Shown piece after piece: positions 4,643-7,619 of a DNA stretch of 7,619 nucleotides. The stretch's first letter is position 1, and every line of letters begins with the position of its first letter. Both the position numbers and the translations under genes were made by a program. The stretch covers positions 1 through 7,619 of the forward strand of contig DOTD01000065.1 in NCBI GenBank assembly GCA_003513005.1, in the 5' to 3' direction. The stretch is from Desulfotomaculum sp. Lineage in GTDB: Bacteria; Bacillota; Desulfotomaculia; Desulfotomaculales; Nap2-2B. The notes under the pieces were generated by a model. The model saw only the letters and a list, made by a program, of their open reading frames with translations, was not told the DNA's origin and did no database searches.

Positions 4643-6972
4643 TCACAGGAAATATTTTGGATTAATATGATATACACTTCTGGTTTTTCCATCCTTCATA
4701 ACTTCTTCCCGCAGCCAGCCCGCTTCTATAAGCTCAATGCAAGCTTCTTGTACCAGTTCTTTTTTATCTAAAAGCTGCCAGTGATTTTTATAGACGTCTC
4801 TTAGTGTAAAACTCCCCTGCAGTGTGCCCTTTTTGATCTTCTGAGCCAGTTCTGCCGCCGCCCTGGTTGAAACATCGGCAACCAGCCCATATATACGCCG
4901 GGCATGGCCTTCTAAATGTCACACCATGCCGCTGCCTGCCCCCCCGCCAGGGAGGACACAGGGCCGCCTGCTTGTCCATCAGCAATATTGATCAAATGGA
5001 AGATTAGCGCCAGGGATGGCATCAGGCTTCTATACTTGCTTAAATGCTCCACTATAAGCGGGCTTTCCTCAGTCTGCAGTTTTGTCTGCAGTTCAGTCAA
5101 CCAATCATTAAATATCTCCTGCGCTTCGGGTGAAAAGTGGTAATAAGAAATTTTTTCACCTATTGAGATTTCTGCCCCGTACTCCAGAAAGTTTATTTCA
5201 GATAACCGCTTGAATATTTCATAAGCCCTGTTCTTTGCCTCAATGTCCGGATATTCATCGATCAGGCTCCAGTTCGCCGGCTCGTCTGGGTATACTAGTA
5301 ATTGAAACCGCTGCAGTAGCCCGTCGTTCTTGAGGTCATCGTTTGCCTGGTATAGATACCCGGTTAGTTTTGAAGGTTGAATACCCCCTAAAATTGATAT
5401 ACATAGGTTCTGAGTATCAATCGTACCCCGGCCAATACGGTCTGTGGTAAACGCTCCCTGCCCGTTCCAGGCTTCAAGATAAAACGCCCGATCCGTTTGT
5501 CGGTCTTCACGGTCCCAAGAAACCAGCAACCCCACAAGTTCGTCACGGAAGAGAAGTAAACCGCGCGGGTTCTCGTTTAACAGCTCAGCCAATTTCTCAA
5601 TCGTTGAATCATTGGTTCGGTACCGCTGCCGGGTAGGAGGTTTCGGCTCTTCCAGCGCCGCATAACGTGCCTTCACATCATCCATGTTAGAAGGTGTTTC
5701 ACTCTTTTTATGCTTTCCTTTTGCTGCTTGCTCCATCTCGCTTACTAACGCCTTCTTTTTTGCTTTAAATTCCTCGACATCAGCATTATGAAACCCCATT
5801 AACTCTTCGTGCTCTTTTTTGGCTTCAATCTCCAGCCGGTCAATCGGGTTCATTACTTCTTTGAGCGCCGGGGTTTTCATCATTGATGGTCTGGCAATAA
5901 TGCCGCCCCAAAGATTGGGGACAACCGGCCAGTCGTCTTTTTGCTTGGGCCGAATACCACACCCAGCGCCTATAATTGCGCCGGCAGCCACTATTGCACC
6001 CACCGCCACAAAATCGACGGGACACTGCATCCGGTAAGCGACATCTTCTAACCAGGGCCGAAAGGGCTCCGGAATAATCCCGGAGGGCAGCTGGTCAACC
6101 GGCAATAGTTTGTTTTGAATCGGCTCCGGGTCCGGCCATTCGTAGTCAGCAAAATCTAAAATTCCCAGCCACTCACGGGCCTTTGAAACTACATCCGCGC
6201 CTATTAATTCACCTAATGAGCGCCATCCTGTTGTCTTGCCTGTGTCTTGGTTTCTGGCTGTATTGTCGACAGTGTCAGCACGTTTATCCGCTTCCTCATC
6301 GCCGGCAGCATGGGCCACTGCTTTAATGAAATATTTTGCATCGTTTACGCTCCAACCGGCCCGCAGTAGTGCGCCCGACAGGGCCAGGGCTACGTTTTGT
6401 CTGCTACCTTCAGCGGACCAGTGTCGGGCCAGCAACGCCGCTGCAGCCAGCCGGCAGGCTGATGTCTTTAATTCCACTGCTTCCACCTGTGCAGGCTCCC
6501 CTGCATCGTGCCAGCTTATTAGTTCACCGCTCGGATGTGTACTTGGCGGAAATACAGTCTGACAGCCTGTTGATCTTGTCTCTAAAATCATGCCGTCAGC
6601 CTTGGTTTCAAATTTCCGTGTCTTTATATCAGTTACATAAAGCCAGTGTGACAACGGTTTACCGGGCCGGCCAAACCTTGCACCAGTGGGAGGGAGGAAC
6701 CATTCAGCCAGGTCTACCGCTTCGAGGCTATCAAGGTCAAAGTCTGTCAAGCCGCCGGACGGTTCCCCCTGCAATACCCCGACGTTTTGGCCCTGTGGGA
6801 AGTATCCCGGTAATTCTTCTTCTATCAGCCGTATATTTTGCCAGCCTGGTATTATAGGGGCTTTGCTTCCCTTCGGTATGGGAACAATCTTCCAGTCTCG
6901 CTGTAAATATTCGTATGCCGCCTGAAGTACCTGGTCGTCGTGCTCGTTGCATGGTATACTATTGTAAAACAA
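4643..6972 (-). pseudogene. Bifunctional primase-polymerase / DUF3987 helicase-like protein, frameshifted near the 3' end
   Basis: Replication protein of a mobile element: N-terminal primase-polymerase (PrimPol, PF09250-like) fused to a DUF3987 ATPase-like domain. The TTG start at 6972 is preferred over GTG 6981 because GAGGTGA then sits 5 nt upstream, as in the neighbour at 7253; GTG 6981 lies inside that SD. From 6972, GLTDFDLD (76-81) supplies the catalytic acidic residues and PPSTHPSG (142-149) the conserved His. A degenerate Walker A, IIARPSMMKTPAL (358-370), is followed by a charged helical insert (about 375-445) and Walker B-like LLLFRDELVGLL (472-483). The open frame stops at TAG 4914-4912 after WCDI. 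The other frame continues as LEGHARRIYGLVADVSTRAA to YHINPKYFL and TGA 4645-4643. One base is missing near 4915-4918; restoring it gives about 776 residues (WCD-x-LEGHARRIYG). It is either a mutation, a read error or a truncated but working protein. Confidence 0.85.
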
Positions 6973-6987
6973 TCGTGTCACCTCGCT

Positions 6988-7005
6988 CCCTGGCAGCCGC
7001 CAGGG
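6988..7005 (-). promoter_or_regulatory. Perfect hairpin directly ahead of the primase SD
   Basis: CCCTGGC (6988-6994) and GCCAGGG (6999-7005) form a 7-bp stem with a 4-nt loop. On the minus strand it ends 3 nt before GAGGTGA (6984-6978). This could stabilise the mRNA 5' end or limit ribosome entry. Confidence 0.55.
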
Positions 7006-7022
7006 TTTTACCTTGTTACAAC

Positions 7023-7049
7023 AAAAAAACCGCTTTATTGTGCGGTTTT
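7023..7049 (-). terminator. Intrinsic terminator between the 48-codon gene and the primase gene
   Basis: The minus-strand RNA has AAAACCGC (7049-7042), an 8-nt loop, GCGGTTTT (7033-7026) and T7 in total (7029-7023). The first arm overlaps the TAA stop of the 48-codon gene. Placed inside an apparent operon, it should reduce read-through into the primase gene, so primase may depend on antitermination or partial read-through. Confidence 0.75.
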
Positions 7050-7194
7050 ACTTATAAACTATTTCTTTACCTCTTATATGCCTGATTGCGTTATACGGTG
7101 TCAAGTCAGTTTTGTCGTAAGCGTTCTTTCGGTCAAGTTCTTTTTTCCCTAGTTTACGGTTTGCCCGCCGCCGGGCTTTTACCTGTGGAGACAA
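7048..7194 (-). CDS. Small basic protein (48 aa)
   Basis: A TTG start (7194) with AGAGGGGG 8 nt upstream gives MSPQVKARRRANRKLGKKEL, then DRKNAYDKTDLTPYNAIRHI and RGKEIVYK, ending at TAA 7050-7048. The codon usage is protein-like and about a third of the residues are Arg or Lys. The ending '-LTPYNAIRHIRG-' is reminiscent of short proteins seen next to replication genes in Firmicute phages and plasmids, but I cannot name the family. Its start lies within the last codons of the 24-codon ORF in another frame (16-bp overlap), which suggests translational coupling. A role as a nucleic-acid binding accessory protein is inference from charge. It is short and starts with TTG, so it is easily missed. 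Confidence 0.6.
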   Translation of the reverse strand: MSPQVKARRRANRKLGKKELDRKNAYDKTDLTPYNAIRHIRGKEIVYK

Positions 7195-7253
7195 TAATAA
7201 TACCCCCTCTTTTCACCCTTCACGCTACTAGAGCGTTCATCGGGAAAAATCAT
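7179..7253 (-). CDS. Possible 24-codon upstream ORF coupled to the 48-aa gene
   Basis: ATG 7253 has a perfect GAGGTGA 5 nt upstream and encodes MIFPDERSSSVKGEKRGYYY then CLHR, ending at TAA 7181-7179. It overlaps the next gene's start by 16 bp and carries that gene's SD in its own codons. Product function unknown; it may serve mainly to bring ribosomes to the next start. The SD supports translation more than the protein sequence does. Confidence 0.4.
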   Translation of the reverse strand: MIFPDERSSSVKGEKRGYYYCLHR

Positions 7254-7269
7254 CTTATTCACCTCGCTT

Positions 7270-7287
7270 CCCCGATAACTGCCGGGG
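7270..7287 (-). promoter_or_regulatory. Hairpin directly ahead of the 24-codon ORF SD
   Basis: CCCCG (7270-7274) and CGGGG (7283-7287) form a 5-bp stem with an 8-nt loop, ending 4 nt before GAGGTGA on the minus strand. The layout is the same as the hairpin ahead of the primase gene. Confidence 0.45.
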
Positions 7288-7301
7288 TGTTTGTTTTATT
7301 C

Positions 7302-7346
7302 CCCCGTTTTGTCTCCGGAGAAACTCCTCCGCAGCCGCAAACGGGG
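7302..7346 (-). other. Two-tier stem-loop after the HTH gene
   Basis: The outer stem CCCCGTTT (7302-7309) / AAACGGGG (7339-7346) is perfect over 8 bp. It encloses an inner stem CGGAG (7316-7320) / CTCCG (7327-7331). It starts 7 nt past the HTH stop codon. On the minus strand it is followed by GAATAAAAC, not a T-run. It may be a leaky terminator, an mRNA processing site or a protein-binding RNA. Confidence 0.5.
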
Positions 7347-7353
7347 TCTAATC

Positions 7354-7539
7354 CTATTGCTCATTCAACCAGCGTTCGAGTTCGCCTTTAGGGATTAACC
7401 ACCTTCTACCGACGCGTTTTGCATAAAGCTTCTGTGCCGCTAAGAGTTCGTAGACTGTGTTTCTTCCCAGTCCTGTTATTCGCATAACATCACTAGGTGA
7501 ATACGCGATCTTGTTTAAAGCCTGTTTTTCAATTTGCAT
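7354..7539 (-). CDS. Excisionase-family / MerR-like HTH DNA-binding protein
   Basis: The start is ATG 7539, because GGAGG lies 8 nt upstream; two earlier in-frame ATGs (7569, 7554) lack a comparable SD. The 61-residue product is one winged helix-turn-helix of the 'helix_turn_helix, excisionase family' type (PF12728-like). YSPSDVMRITGLGRNTVYEL covers the first two helices, LLAAQKLYAKRVGRRW the turn and wing, and LIPKGELERWLNEQ the terminal helix. Such proteins act as excision directionality factors or as transcription activators of satellite and integrative elements (AlpA/Xis-like). It is the first gene of the minus-strand block ending in the primase, consistent with element control. No integrase is visible, so excisionase rather than regulator is not established. 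No clear promoter is seen in the 80 bp to the window edge. Confidence 0.82.
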   Translation of the reverse strand: MQIEKQALNKIAYSPSDVMRITGLGRNTVYELLAAQKLYAKRVGRRWLIPKGELERWLNEQ

Positions 7540-7619
7540 TTGCTGTTCCTCCATTCTGGATAATTGCATAAAAAACCCCGCCTTCTAAATTTTCTTGATA
7601 AGGACCGTAAAGACAAACA

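Noticed and set aside
4391..4771. Plus-strand open frame of 126 codons
   Set aside because: Antisense to the Cys-rich gene, the inverted repeat and the end of the primase gene; composition not protein-like.
4788..4985. Minus-strand 65-codon frame beginning MLMDKQAALC
   Set aside because: Out of frame with the primase; the true continuation is the frame reading LEGHARRIYG to YFL.
5819..6925. Plus-strand frames of 72-173 codons and a minus-strand frame of 61 codons across the primase gene
   Set aside because: Shadows of the primase-polymerase coding frame, which carries the domain motifs.
1..7619. CRISPR arrays, tRNA or rRNA genes, insertion-sequence ends, long direct repeats marking att sites
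   Set aside because: None could be seen by reading both strands; the only long repeat is the in-gene 324-bp unit.

Overview
No rRNA, tRNA or CRISPR array was found. The window looks like an accessory or mobile region of a low-to-mid GC, spore-forming Clostridia-type Firmicute. This rests on strong Shine-Dalgarno (SD) sites with GTG and TTG starts, a bifunctional primase-polymerase/DUF3987 gene next to an excisionase-type HTH gene, a dockerin-tailed secreted protein, and a cluster of Spo0A-box-like heptamers. A Peptococcaceae-like host is a guess.

Left end (1-560): a partial minus-strand gene of a family common in phages and integrative elements is divergent from a small XRE-type repressor gene. 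Each promoter between them overlaps an AT-rich palindrome. Positions 561-2330 hold a cluster of Spo0A-like boxes and a secreted protein with three near-identical 108-residue Ig-like repeats plus a C-terminal dockerin-like domain, closed by a strong terminator. This gene is visibly more AT-rich than the right half and looks like cargo.

Centre (2330-4200): mostly non-coding or decayed. It holds a possible structured RNA with its own terminator, a broken minus-strand reading frame, a 51-codon minus-strand ORF that loosely resembles the start of a phage tape-measure protein, and a plus-strand two-TM membrane protein gene interrupted at an A8 run. A minus-strand TTG-start ORF runs into the 3' end of that gene.

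Right half (4267-7539): a minus-strand block reading right to left. It contains an excisionase-type HTH gene, a 24-codon ORF overlapping a 48-codon basic protein gene, a large primase-polymerase/DUF3987 gene broken by a one-base frameshift near its 3' end, a possible 9-codon leader within an inverted repeat, and a small Cys-rich protein. Three of the gaps here contain a GC-rich hairpin followed by GAGGTGA. The set resembles the replication and control block of a satellite or integrative element. No integrase, capsid or relaxase gene is in the window, so the element type is inference.
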